Source: Pseudocitrobacter faecalis (GTDB taxonomy: Bacteria; Pseudomonadota; Gammaproteobacteria; Enterobacterales; Enterobacteriaceae). From it: DNA of 64,000 nt. The translations under genes and the position numbers were made by a program. Each line of letters starts with the position of its first letter. Within the stretch, counting starts at the first letter, position 1. Below are positions 25,481 to 36,357 of this stretch, one piece after another. The notes under the pieces were generated by a model. It ran no database searches. It had not been told where the DNA came from and saw only the letters and a list, made by a program, of their open reading frames with translations. The stretch covers positions 62,001-126,000 of the forward strand of contig QNRL01000011.1 in NCBI GenBank assembly GCA_003315335.1. Reading direction: 5' to 3'.

Positions 25481-25631
25481 TGCCGGAGGCGGCGTGAACG
25501 CCTTATCCGGCCTACAAGTGACACGAGAATTTGTAGGCCTGATAAGACGCGCGAGCGTCGCATCAGGCATTTTTCACCATTGCCGGATAGCAACAGAATC
25601 TGTAGGCCTGATAAGCGTAGCGCATCAGGCA
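25481..25631. repeat. REP cluster (BIME) between yahG and yahI
   Basis: Three REP units lie at 25481-25516 (TGCCGGAGGCGGCGTGAACG...ATCCGGCCTAC), 25532-25569 and about 25600-25631 (TGTAGGCCTGATAAGC...GCATCAGGC), in alternating orientation. From memory, E. coli also has a repeat-derived stretch, once called yahH, at this place. So the BIME is an old feature of the cluster. Confidence 0.9.
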
Positions 25632-25680
25632 GTCTGACGTTGGTCATAACCCCATCACCCTCTGTCGCGGACATAACAAT

Positions 25681-26631
25681 ATGAAAGAGCTTGTGGTCGT
25701 TGCCATTGGTGGCAACAGCATTATCAAAGATAACGCCAGTCAGTCGATTGAGCATCAGGCGGAGGCGGTGAAAGCCGTCGCCGATACGGTGCTGGAAATG
25801 CTGGCTTCCGATTACGACATTGTGCTGACCCACGGTAACGGGCCACAGGTCGGGCTGGATTTACGCCGCGCGGAGATTGCTCACGAGCGCGAAGGGCTGC
25901 CCTTAACGCCGCTGGCGAACTGCGTGGCGGATACGCAAGGTGGTATTGGCTACCTGATCCAACAGGCGCTGAACAACCGGCTGGCCCGTCACGGCGAGAA
26001 AAAAGCCGTCACCGTGGTGACTCAGGTCGAAGTGGATAAAAACGATCCGGGATTTGCTCATCCCACCAAGCCCATCGGTGCATTCTTTAGTGAAACCCAG
26101 CGTGACGAATTACAAAAGGCAAACTCTGACTGGCATTTTGTTGAAGATGCCGGACGGGGCTATCGCCGGGTTGTTGCCTCGCCGGAACCGAAACGTATTG
26201 TCGAAGCACCTGCCATTAAGGCGCTGATCCAGCAGGGCTTTGTGGTGATTGGCGCGGGAGGCGGTGGCATTCCCGTGGTGCGTACAGAAGCAGGCGATTA
26301 CCAAAGCGTGGACGCGGTTATCGACAAAGATCTCTCCACTGCGCTGCTGGCGCGCGAAATTCACGCCGACATTTTAGTGATCACCACCGGCGTGGAAAAA
26401 GTGTGTATTCACTTTGGCAAGCCGCAGCAGCAGGCGCTGGATCGGGTGGATATTGCCACCATGACCCGCTATATGCAGGAAGGGCATTTCCCGCCTGGCA
26501 GCATGTTGCCAAAAATCATCGCCAGCCTGACGTTCCTGGAACAGGGCGGCAAAGAAGTGATTATCACCACGCCGGAATGCCTGCCAGCGGCGCTGCGCGG
26601 TGAAACGGGCACCCATATTATTAAAACCTAA
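25681..26631 (+). CDS. yahI: YahI, carbamate kinase-like protein
   Basis: The 316-residue protein (E. coli YahI 316) has the carbamate kinase fold. It shows IGGNSIIKDNASQS near residue 9, HGNGPQVG near 51, IGAGGGGIPVV near 200, and VDAVIDKDLSTALLA with TTGVEKV, the nucleotide-site elements. Carbamate kinase converts carbamoyl phosphate and ADP to ATP, CO2 and ammonia. In the all cluster the paralogue YbcF/AllK uses carbamoyl phosphate made by AllFGH, and the same division of labour is expected here. The ATG at 25681 gives the normal family length. yahJ follows after 9 bases. Confidence 0.93.
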   Translation: MKELVVVAIGGNSIIKDNASQSIEHQAEAVKAVADTVLEMLASDYDIVLTHGNGPQVGLDLRRAEIAHEREGLPLTPLANCVADTQGGIGYLIQQALNNRLARHGEKKAVTVVTQVEVDKNDPGFAHPTKPIGAFFSETQRDELQKANSDWHFVEDAGRGYRRVVASPEPKRIVEAPAIKALIQQGFVVIGAGGGGIPVVRTEAGDYQSVDAVIDKDLSTALLAREIHADILVITTGVEKVCIHFGKPQQQALDRVDIATMTRYMQEGHFPPGSMLPKIIASLTFLEQGGKEVIITTPECLPAALRGETGTHIIKT

Positions 26632-26640
26632 GGACGTAAG

Positions 26641-28020
26641 ATGAAAGAAAATAATAGCCGCCGTGAGTTTCTGAGCCAGAGCGGTAAGATGGTCACCGCC
26701 GCCGCGCTGTTTGGTACGTCTGTGCCGCTTGCCCATGCGGCGGTCTCTGGCACCACCCACTGCGAAGCGAATAACACCATGAAAATCACTGACCCGCACT
26801 ACTATCTCGACAACGTGCTGCTGGAAACCGGTTTTGATTATGAAAACGGTGTGGCAGTGCAGACCCGTACGGCGCGCCAGACCGTGGAAATTCAGAACGG
26901 CAAAATTGTTGCCCTGCGCGAGAACAAGCAGCATCCGGACGCCACGCTGCCGCACTATGACGCAGGTGGTAAGTTGATGCTGCCCACTACCCGCGATATG
27001 CATATTCATCTCGACAAAACCTTTTACGGCGGGCCGTGGCGCTCGCTCAATCGCCCGGCGGGCACCACCATTCAGGACATGATCGCGCTCGAGCAGAAAA
27101 TGCTGCCGGAACTGCAACCGTACACGCAGGAGCGGGCGGAAAAGCTGATCGATCTCTTGCAGTCGAAAGGCACCACCATTGCCCGCAGCCACTGCAATAT
27201 CGAACCGGTTTCCGGCCTGAAAAATCTGCAAAACCTGCAGGCGGTGCTGGCGCGGCGTCAGGCGGGCTTCGAGTGTGAAATTGTCGCCTTCCCGCAGCAC
27301 GGTTTGCTGCTGTCGAAATCGGAACCCTTAATGCGCGAAGCGATGCAGGCGGGGGCGCATTACGTCGGCGGGCTGGATCCCACCAGCGTCGATGGCGCGA
27401 TGGAAAAATCCCTCGACACCATGTTCCAGATTGCGCTGGATTACGACAAAGGCGTCGATATACACCTGCACGAAACCACGCCAGCGGGCGTGGCGGCCAT
27501 CAATTATATGGTTGAAACCGTAGAGAAAACGCCGCAACTGAAAGGCAAGCTGACCATCAGCCACGCTTTTGCGCTGGCAACGCTCAACGCGCAACAGGTG
27601 GATGAACTGGCGCACCGCATGGTGGCGCAGCAAATTTCTATCGCCTCGACGGTGCCGATTGGCACGTTGCATATGCCGCTCAAACAGTTGCACGACAAAG
27701 GCGTGAAAGTGATGACCGGCACTGACAGCGTTATCGACCACTGGTCGCCTTACGGCCTGGGTGACATGCTGGAAAAAGCCAATCTGTATGCGCAGCTCTA
27801 TATTCGCCCTAATGAACAGAACTTGTCCCGTTCGCTGTTTTTAGCTACGGGTGATGTGTTGCCACTCAATGAAAAGGGCGAGCGTGTCTGGCCAAAAGCC
27901 CAGGATGACGCCAGCTTTGTGCTGGTGGACGCCTCCTGTTCCGCCGAGGCGGTCGCGCGTATTTCACCGCGCACGGCGACGTTCCATAAAGGGCAACTGG
28001 TGTGGGGGAGTGTGGTGTAG
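26641..28020 (+). CDS. yahJ: YahJ, Tat-signal amidohydrolase (cytosine deaminase/AtzC-like)
   Basis: The 459-residue protein has an N-terminal twin-arginine signal (SRREFL at residues 6-11, hydrophobic stretch 18-30, likely cleavage after AHA at 33). An amidohydrolase-superfamily barrel follows. Metal ligands are visible in RDMHIHLDKTFYGGPW near residue 119, then SHCN, HLHETT, SHAFAL and the late aspartate in TGTDSVIDHWSPYG near 361. The subfamily deaminates or hydrolyses pyrimidines, triazines and cyclic amides. As the last gene of the yah operon it may generate the carbamoyl substrate, although export would place it in the periplasm, away from the other enzymes. Confidence 0.9.
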   Translation: MKENNSRREFLSQSGKMVTAAALFGTSVPLAHAAVSGTTHCEANNTMKITDPHYYLDNVLLETGFDYENGVAVQTRTARQTVEIQNGKIVALRENKQHPDATLPHYDAGGKLMLPTTRDMHIHLDKTFYGGPWRSLNRPAGTTIQDMIALEQKMLPELQPYTQERAEKLIDLLQSKGTTIARSHCNIEPVSGLKNLQNLQAVLARRQAGFECEIVAFPQHGLLLSKSEPLMREAMQAGAHYVGGLDPTSVDGAMEKSLDTMFQIALDYDKGVDIHLHETTPAGVAAINYMVETVEKTPQLKGKLTISHAFALATLNAQQVDELAHRMVAQQISIASTVPIGTLHMPLKQLHDKGVKVMTGTDSVIDHWSPYGLGDMLEKANLYAQLYIRPNEQNLSRSLFLATGDVLPLNEKGERVWPKAQDDASFVLVDASCSAEAVARISPRTATFHKGQLVWGSVV

Positions 28021-28029
28021 GATGCGGGT

Positions 28030-28052
28030 TTCCCCGGCCTTGCGACCGGGGA
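28030..28052. terminator. Hairpin between yahJ and actP
   Basis: TTCCCCGG-CCTTGCGA-CCGGGGAA lies between two convergent genes, 9 bases after yahJ and 9 bases after actP. It has no T run, so its strength is uncertain. Confidence 0.6.
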
Positions 28053-28060
28053 ATCTACTG

Positions 28061-30021
<1,961 letters not shown>

Positions 30022-30059
30022 CACAGAGTCTCCAGAGGTAGGGTTGGGATGTTTTAATT

Positions 30060-30145
30060 CCCTCTCCCTTGAGGGAGAGGGTTAGGGTGAGGGGGAAAGG
30101 TGCCCATGACGGCCCTCACCCCGCCCCTCTCCCACGGGGAGAGGG
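30060..30145. repeat. Palindromic repeat pair (GGGAGAGGG family), copy 2
   Basis: Hairpins CCCTCTCCC-TTGA-GGGAGAGGG and CCCTCTCCC-ACG-GGGAGAGGG occur here with the flanks GGTTAGGGTGAGGG and CCCTCACCCCG facing inward. The two halves are arranged opposite to copies 1, 3 and 4. It sits inside the acs-yjcH-actP operon, where it could stabilise the acs message or weaken read-through. Confidence 0.9.
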
Positions 30146-30157
30146 AGAAAGGCTAAG

Positions 30158-32116
30158 TTATGAAGGCATGGTGATCGCCTGCTTCTCTTCGAGCAGTTTG
30201 TCTACCACGCCCGGATCGGCGAGCGTTGAGGTGTCGCCGAGGTTACTGGTATCACCCGCAGCAATTTTGCGCAGAATACGGCGCATGATTTTGCCCGAAC
30301 GCGTTTTTGGCAGCGAATCCGTCCAGTGCAGCACGTCCGGCGTCGCCAGCGGGCCAATCTCTTTACGCACCCAGTTACGCACTTCGGTGTACAGCGCCGG
30401 CGTCGGCTCTTCACCATGATTCAGCGTCACATAGGCATAAATCGCCTGGCCTTTAATGTTGTGTGGAATGCCGACCACTGCCGCTTCTGCGACTTTCGGA
30501 TGCGACACCAACGCCGATTCGATTTCTGCCGTACCCAGACGGTGGCCGGAGACGTTCAGTACGTCATCAACGCGCCCCGTAATCCAGTAATAACCATCTT
30601 CGTCGCGACGCGCGCCGTCACCGCTGAAATACATATTTTTGAAGGTGGAGAAGTAGGTCTGCTCAAAGCGCTCATGATCGCCAAACAGCGTACGCGCCTG
30701 TCCCGGCCAGGAATCGGTGATCACCAGATTGCCTTCGGTTGCGCCTTCCTGCGGATTCCCTTCGTTATCCACCAGCGCAGGCTGTACGCCGAAGAACGGA
30801 CGGCTGGCGGAACCGGCTTTCAGTTCAGTCGCGCCCGGCAGCGGGGTGATCATGAAGCCACCGGTTTCTGTCTGCCACCAGGTGTCGATCACCGGGCATT
30901 TCTCTTTGCCGATTTTCTTCCAGTACCACTCCCACGCTTCCGGGTTAATCGGCTCGCCGACGGAACCGAGAATGCGCAGGGAAGAGCGGTCGGTACCTTC
31001 AATCGCCTTATCGCCTTCCGCCATCAGGGCGCGGATCGCCGTTGGCGCAGTATAGAGAATGTTAACTTTGTGTTTGTCGACGACCTGACACATACGCGCC
31101 GGGGTCGGTGAGTTTGGCACACCTTCGAACATCAGCGTAGTCGCCCCGCAGGCCAGCGGCCCGTAAAGCAGGTAGCTGTGGCCGGTAACCCAGCCCACAT
31201 CCGCGGTACACCAGTAGATGTCGCCCGGATGGTAATCAAACGCATATTTGAACGTCGTTGCCGCATAAACCAGATAACCGCCGGTAGTGTGCAGCACGCC
31301 TTTGGGTTTGCCGGTTGAACCGGAGGTATAGAGGATAAACAGCGGGTCTTCGGCGTTCATCTCTTCTGGCTGGTGCTGGTCGTCGGCTTTTTCGATCAGG
31401 TCGCTCCACCACAGGTCGCGGCCTTCATGCCAGTCAATCTTGCCGCCGGTGCGCTTCAGCACCACCACGTTTTCAATGGTTTTGACGTTCGGGTTTTTCA
31501 GCGCGTCATCGACGTTTTTCTTCAGCGGGATCCCGCGCCCGGCGCGCACGCCTTCATCTGCGGTGATCACTAAGCGCGAGCTGGAATCGATAATACGCCC
31601 GGCCACCGCTTCCGGTGAGAAGCCGCCGAAGATAACCGAGTGCACTGCACCAATGCGGGCGCAGGCCAGCATGGCGACTGCGGCTTCCGGCACCATTGGC
31701 ATGTAAATCGCGACCACATCGCCTTTCTTAATGCCCAGCGAAAGCAGGACGTTAGCGAAGCGGCAGACGTCGCGATGTAGCTCTTTATAGGTGATATTTT
31801 TGCTCTGGCTGGCGTCGTCGCCTTCCCAGATAATGGCGGTCTGGTCGCCGCGCGCGTGCAGATGTCGGTCGAGGCAGTTCGCCGCCAGGTTCAGGGTGCC
31901 ATCTTCATACCATTTGATGGAGATGTTGCCCGGCGCAAACGAGGTGTTCTTAACCCTGGTATACGGTTTCATCCAGTCGAGAATTTTGCCTTCTTCTCCC
32001 CAGAATGCGTCAGGGTCGGAGATAGAGAGCTGGTATCTCTGCTGGTATTGCTCCGGGTTGATCAGGCAACGATCTGCAATGTTCGCAGGAATGGTGTGTT
32101 TATGTATTTGGCTCAT
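30158..32116 (-). CDS. acs: Acs, acetyl-CoA synthetase
   Basis: AMP-forming ligase that activates acetate to acetyl-CoA through acetyl-AMP. The 652-residue protein equals the E. coli length. It has the adenylation motifs [18 protein letters not shown] near residue 264, WWQTETGG near 413, [23 protein letters not shown] near 490, and [11 protein letters not shown] with the catalytic Lys609 that acetylation switches off. It is the first gene of acs-yjcH-actP. The 413-base region upstream separates it from divergent gltP, with no nrf genes between. Confidence 0.97.
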   Translation of the reverse strand: MSQIHKHTIPANIADRCLINPEQYQQRYQLSISDPDAFWGEEGKILDWMKPYTRVKNTSFAPGNISIKWYEDGTLNLAANCLDRHLHARGDQTAIIWEGDDASQSKNITYKELHRDVCRFANVLLSLGIKKGDVVAIYMPMVPEAAVAMLACARIGAVHSVIFGGFSPEAVAGRIIDSSSRLVITADEGVRAGRGIPLKKNVDDALKNPNVKTIENVVVLKRTGGKIDWHEGRDLWWSDLIEKADDQHQPEEMNAEDPLFILYTSGSTGKPKGVLHTTGGYLVYAATTFKYAFDYHPGDIYWCTADVGWVTGHSYLLYGPLACGATTLMFEGVPNSPTPARMCQVVDKHKVNILYTAPTAIRALMAEGDKAIEGTDRSSLRILGSVGEPINPEAWEWYWKKIGKEKCPVIDTWWQTETGGFMITPLPGATELKAGSASRPFFGVQPALVDNEGNPQEGATEGNLVITDSWPGQARTLFGDHERFEQTYFSTFKNMYFSGDGARRDEDGYYWITGRVDDVLNVSGHRLGTAEIESALVSHPKVAEAAVVGIPHNIKGQAIYAYVTLNHGEEPTPALYTEVRNWVRKEIGPLATPDVLHWTDSLPKTRSGKIMRRILRKIAAGDTSNLGDTSTLADPGVVDKLLEEKQAITMPS

Positions 32117-32529
32117 GCTTTTTTTCTCCTTGTAAGATGTTAATAATATGTCGCCAAAAAGTTAATTGTAGGGGTATTGCGAGCTTTGTTTACTATTTGG
32201 GCGGCAGATCACGCATTATTAGAATTGTTCAAATAATGTGCATTCGATTCTTTGAAGGGAAATAATTGCCAGGAGTTATTTATGAAAATTGTGTCAAAAA
32301 AATATTATTTATAACAAAAACTTATAATAGTTTATTGGTAGAAATTAATGAGAATATGCCTGTTTGAAGTGAAAAGCCCTGTTCTTAAAGGGTTGCGCAA
32401 GATACCGTCCAGATGATACTGATACTGCGCGTTAAAAAACCCCATAAACAAACGCAACACAAATCATCCCTTTCAAGTAGATGTCATTCCCTTTTGGAAT
32501 GATAGCTTTCATTGAGGAAGTCTGTTGTT
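32117..32529. other. acs/gltP divergent region, 413 bases
   Basis: This AT-rich control region lies between two divergent starts. In K-12 the nrfABCDEFG operon occupies this place. I see no nrf remnant and no open frame. CRP, FNR and Fis sites are expected for acs from E. coli, but none matches its consensus well enough to call. Confidence 0.55.
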
Positions 32530-33843
32530 ATGAAAAAAACGAGAATCAGCCTCGCCTGGCAGATTTTGATTGCCCTTATTCTGGGCATCCTGCTGGGTAG
32601 TTACCTGCATTATCATAGTGATAGCCGTGAATGGCTGATTGCTAACCTCTTATCACCGGCGGGTGATATCTTTATCCATCTGATTAAAATGATTGTCGTA
32701 CCGATTGTGATTTCCACGCTTATCGTGGGGATTGCGGGCGTGGGCGATGCCAAACAGCTTGGCCGTATTGGCGCAAAAACCATTATCTATTTCGAAGTGA
32801 TCACCACGGTGGCGATTATCCTCGGGATTACGCTTGCCAACGTCTTCCAGCCGGGCGCGGGCATTGATATGTCGCAACTGGCGACGGTGGATATTTCGAA
32901 ATACCAAAGCACCACGGCGGATGTACAGAGCCATGCGCATGGCCTGATGGGCACCATTCTTTCACTGGTGCCGACCAATATCATCGCGTCGATGGCGAAG
33001 GGCGACATGTTGCCAATCATCTTCTTCTCGGTGCTGTTTGGTCTGGGCCTTTCCTCTCTTCCTGCAACGCATCGTGAACCGCTGGTTACCGTTTTCCGTT
33101 CTATCTCCGAAACCATGTTTAAAGTGACCCATATGGTGATGCGTTATGCACCGGTGGGGGTCTTCGCGCTGATCTCGGTGACGGTGGCAAACTTTGGTTT
33201 CGCTTCACTGTGGCCACTGGCGAAGCTGGTGATTCTGGTTTATGCCGCGATTCTGTTCTTCGCGCTGGTGGTGCTGGGTGCGGTTGCACGCATGTGTAAA
33301 CTGAGCATCTGGACGCTGATCCTCATCCTTAAAGATGAACTGATTCTGGCTTACTCTACGGCCAGTTCCGAGAGCGTGCTGCCGCGTATCATCGAGAAGA
33401 TGGAAGCCTATGGTGCGCCGCCGGCAATCACCAGCTTCGTGGTGCCGACTGGCTACTCCTTCAACCTGGATGGTTCAACGCTGTATCAGAGTATTGCGGC
33501 GATCTTTATCGCGCAGCTTTACGGCATTGAGCTTTCCATCTGGCAGGAAATTATTCTGGTGCTGACGCTGATGGTAACCTCGAAAGGGATTGCTGGCGTA
33601 CCGGGCGTATCGTTTGTGGTACTGCTGGCAACGCTTGGCAGCGTGGGTATTCCGCTGGAAGGTCTGGCGTTTATCGCCGGCGTTGACCGTATCCTCGACA
33701 TGGCGCGTACCGCACTGAACGTGGTGGGTAATGCCCTGGCGGTGCTGGTTATCGCCAAGTGGGAACACAAATTTGACCGCAAAAAAGCGCTGGCGTATGA
33801 ACGCGATGTGCTCGGTAAATTTGATAAGAAAGCGAATATGTAA
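32530..33843 (+). CDS. gltP: GltP, glutamate/aspartate:proton symporter
   Basis: Inner-membrane dicarboxylate/amino acid:cation symporter (DAACS family). The ATG at 32530 gives 437 residues, the E. coli length. Family signatures are HLIKMIVVPIVISTLIVGIAG, the serine-rich loop LAYSTASSESVLPRI near residue 279, the substrate-site VPTGYSFNLDGSTLYQ and the C-terminal GVDRILDMARTALNVVGNALA. A longer frame from 32512 adds MRKSVV, which lacks support. It is monocistronic, ending in a strong terminator. Confidence 0.95.
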   Translation: MKKTRISLAWQILIALILGILLGSYLHYHSDSREWLIANLLSPAGDIFIHLIKMIVVPIVISTLIVGIAGVGDAKQLGRIGAKTIIYFEVITTVAIILGITLANVFQPGAGIDMSQLATVDISKYQSTTADVQSHAHGLMGTILSLVPTNIIASMAKGDMLPIIFFSVLFGLGLSSLPATHREPLVTVFRSISETMFKVTHMVMRYAPVGVFALISVTVANFGFASLWPLAKLVILVYAAILFFALVVLGAVARMCKLSIWTLILILKDELILAYSTASSESVLPRIIEKMEAYGAPPAITSFVVPTGYSFNLDGSTLYQSIAAIFIAQLYGIELSIWQEIILVLTLMVTSKGIAGVPGVSFVVLLATLGSVGIPLEGLAFIAGVDRILDMARTALNVVGNALAVLVIAKWEHKFDRKKALAYERDVLGKFDKKANM

Positions 33844-33854
33844 CGTTTGCCAAT

Positions 33855-33887
33855 AAAAAAACGGGGATGATTTTCATCCCCGTTTTT
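33855..33887 (+). terminator. gltP terminator
   Basis: ACGGGGATGA-TTT-TCATCCCCGT (33861-33883) is a 10-base stem flanked by A and T runs, 11 bases beyond the gltP stop codon. It may work in both directions and so also shield fdhF's 3' side. Confidence 0.93.
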
Positions 33888-33896
33888 GTTGGTTTG

Positions 33897-34007
33897 CCCC
33901 CTCACCCTAACCCTCTCCCAAAGGGAGAGGGAACCGATGGTGCACGTACTTAAATACAGCGCCGGTTTTCACCCTCTCCCTTTGGGAGAGGGCCGGGGTG
34001 AGGGGGG
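33897..34007. repeat. Palindromic repeat pair (GGGAGAGGG family), copy 3
   Basis: CCCTCACCCTAACCCTCTCCC-AAA-GGGAGAGGG, then about 37 bases, then CCCTCTCCC-TTTG-GGAGAGGGCCGGGGTGAGGG. It lies between the convergent ends of gltP and fdhF. The spacer shares GAACCGAT...GCCGGTTTT with copy 1, so the whole composite moves or spreads as a unit. Confidence 0.92.
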
Positions 34008-34017
34008 CTCCCCATCA

Positions 34018-36165
34018 TTAACCCAACGCGCTTTCGCGCAGACGGGCTTTCAGCTTGTCGTATTCCTGAATCACATACTGCTCTGCCGTCTGTTGATCCG
34101 CAATCGGCTCAACGTTGACCGCACAATACTTATATTCCGGCGTCTTGGTAATCGGGCTTAAGTTTTCACTCACCAGCTCGTTACACGCGCCAATCCACCA
34201 CTGGTAGGTCATATACACCGCGCCTTTGTTCGGGCGATCGCTCACCTGAGCACGGGTAATGATTTTCCCTTTGCGTGAATTAACCCATACCAGCGCTTCA
34301 TCTTCAATGCCGAGGCGTGCCGCATCAGCCGTGTTGATTTGCGCGTAGCCTGGTTCATCCGCCAGCGCGGCAAGAGCCGCACAGTTACCGGTCATTGAAC
34401 GGCAGGAGTAGTGCCCAACTTCACGCACCGTGGAGAGTACCATCGGATACTCGTCGGTCAGTTTGTCGATAGGCGCAACCCAGTCGCAGGTGAAGAACTG
34501 CGCCAGACCGTTTGGTGTGTCGAACTTCTCTTTAAAGAGATACGACGTTCCCTGGTCGGCGTCAGATTCATCGCGGCATGGCCACATGACATATCCCAGC
34601 TCGCCCATTTTTTCATAGGTTGCACCAAGGAAGTCCGGGCAAAGATGACGCAACTCATCCCAGATTTCCTGGGTGTTGTTGTAGTGCATCGGATAGCCCA
34701 TGCGGGTGGCGATTTCACTGATGATCTGCCAGTCGGTTTTCAAGTCCCACTTCGGCTCAACGGCCTTGAAGAAACGCTGGAAGCCACGGTCAGCCGCGGT
34801 ATAAACCCCTTCGTGCTCACCCCATGAGGTGGACGGCAGAATGACGTCAGCCGCCGAGGCGGTTTTGGTCATAAAGATGTCCTGCACAATCACCAGTTCC
34901 AGCTCGTCGAACGCTTTACGCACGGCAGAGAGTTCAGCGTCAGTCTGGAGTGGATCTTCACCCATAATGTAGGCCGCGCGTACTTCACCATGTGCGACGC
35001 GGTGCGGCAGCTCGCTGATGCGATAACCGGTGTGTTCCGGCAGGCTCTCAACACCCCAGGCTTTGGCGAATTTCTCGCGGTTTTCCGGGAATTTGACGTA
35101 CTGATAGCCCGGATAAGTATCCGGCAGTGCGCCCATATCGCACGCGCCCTGTACGTTGTTCTGACCGCGAACCGGGTTTACGCCGACGCTTGGTTTCCCA
35201 AGGTTGCCGGTCAGCATCGCCAGGCTGGTCAGAGAACGCACGGTTTCCACGCCCTGATAGAACTGAGTCACGCCCATGCCCCACAGGATCGCCGCGCTTT
35301 TCGCGGAAGCATACATGCGGGCGCACTGGCGAATTTCCTGCGCGCTCACGCCGGTAATGTCCTCGACGGACTCCGGTGTATAGCCTTCAACAATTTTACG
35401 GTACTCTTCGAAGCCCTCGGTACGATCCGCAACGAACGCCTGGTCATACAGATTTTCTTCGATAATGACATGCCCGATGGCATTGAGCAGCGCGATGTTC
35501 GAGCCGTTTTTCAATGCGATGTGCATATCAGCAATACGTGCAGTTTCAATTTTGCGCGGATCGCAGACGATAATTTTTGCCCCATTGCGTTTGGCGTTAA
35601 TCACGTGATTCGCCACAATCGGGTGTGAATCTGCCGGGTTATACCCGAAGATGAACACGAGATCCGTGTTATCAATTTCTGTGATGGCATTACTCATTGC
35701 GCCATTACCGACCGACTGGTGCAGACCTGCAACCGATGGGCCGTGTCAGACACGTGCGCAGCAATCGACGTTATTGGTACCAATAACGGCGCGCGCAAAT
35801 TTTTGCATCACATAGTTGGTTTCATTACCGGTGCCACGCGAGGAGCCGGTCGTTTGAATGGCGTCTGGGCCATATTTTGCTTTGATCGCGCTCAGGCGGT
35901 CAGCAACGTAATTCAGGGCTTCGTCCCAGGAGACGGCTTCCAGCTTGCCGCCGCGCTGGCGACGGATCATTGGGCTTTTCAGGCGCGGAGTCAGGATCTG
36001 GGTATCATTGATAAAATCCCAGCCGTAATAACCCTTCAGGCACAGCGTGCCCTGGTTGGTTTTCCCCATCGCCGCTTCAGCCTTAACGACTTTCCCGTTA
36101 TCGACCACCAGGTTGATTTTGCAACCTGAGGCGCAATACGGGCAAACCGTGACGACTTTTTTCAT
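34018..36165 (-). CDS. fdhF: FdhF, formate dehydrogenase H (selenocysteine enzyme)
   Basis: Cytoplasmic molybdopterin-selenocysteine oxidoreductase of the formate hydrogenlyase complex: formate to CO2 plus electrons for hydrogenase 3. Conceptual translation from the ATG at 36165 passes through an in-frame TGA at 35748-35746, which encodes selenocysteine 140. With this read-through the product is 715 residues, the E. coli length. An N-terminal [4Fe-4S] motif CPYCASGC (residues 8-15) and GHYSCRSMTGN are visible. The SECIS hairpin follows the TGA. A sigma-54 promoter lies upstream. Naive annotation would split it into two frames (34018-35697 and 35746-36165). Confidence 0.97.
35709..35748 (-). 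promoter_or_regulatory. Selenocysteine codon and SECIS hairpin of fdhF
   Basis: TGA at 35748-35746 is followed on the minus strand by CACGGCCCATC and the stem-loop GGTTGCAGGTCTGCACC (35734-35718). Its GGUCU apical loop is the bacterial SECIS element bound by SelB. The context is the same as in E. coli fdhF. Confidence 0.95.
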
Positions 36166-36357
36166 CGGTCTTGCTCCAGTTTCAATCAGCGCGGACGCGC
36201 ATAACGACCTCATTATGCAGGTTCTATGCCATGTTTTTATTGTGGGTATCCACGGATATTACGGGGATTTTTTAGACAAAACCCTGACGAAAAACAGTCT
36301 GTCGTCAGTTTTGACGTGTCGAAGAGGCGCCGCGTGACGGGGCACGCGGCGTGAGGG
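36166..36357 (-). promoter_or_regulatory. fdhF sigma-54 promoter and FhlA activator region
   Basis: On the minus strand TGGCATAGAACCTGCA has GG and GC exactly 10 bases apart (36230-36217), the -24/-12 pattern of sigma-54, about 50 bases before the ATG. Some 70-90 bases further upstream, CTGTCGTCAG and TTTGACGTGTCG (36299-36321) resemble the paired TGTCG/TGACA half-sites of the formate-response activator FhlA. Formate-dependent, nitrate-repressed expression is therefore likely. Confidence 0.85.
36328..36351 (-). terminator. Hairpin after mdtP
   Basis: CGCCGCGTG-ACGGGG-CACGCGGCG is a perfect 9-base stem 6 bases beyond the mdtP stop. It lacks a U run. It also borders the fdhF activator region, insulating it from the mdt operon. 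Confidence 0.55.

Noticed and set aside
26374-27300. A 308-codon minus-strand frame across yahI-yahJ
   Set aside because: It crosses two well-supported genes and has the low-complexity arginine/histidine content of a shadow frame.
35746-36213. A separate 155-codon gene upstream of fdhF
   Set aside because: It is the N-terminal part of FdhF, ended only by the selenocysteine TGA. The frame, SECIS and total length show one gene.
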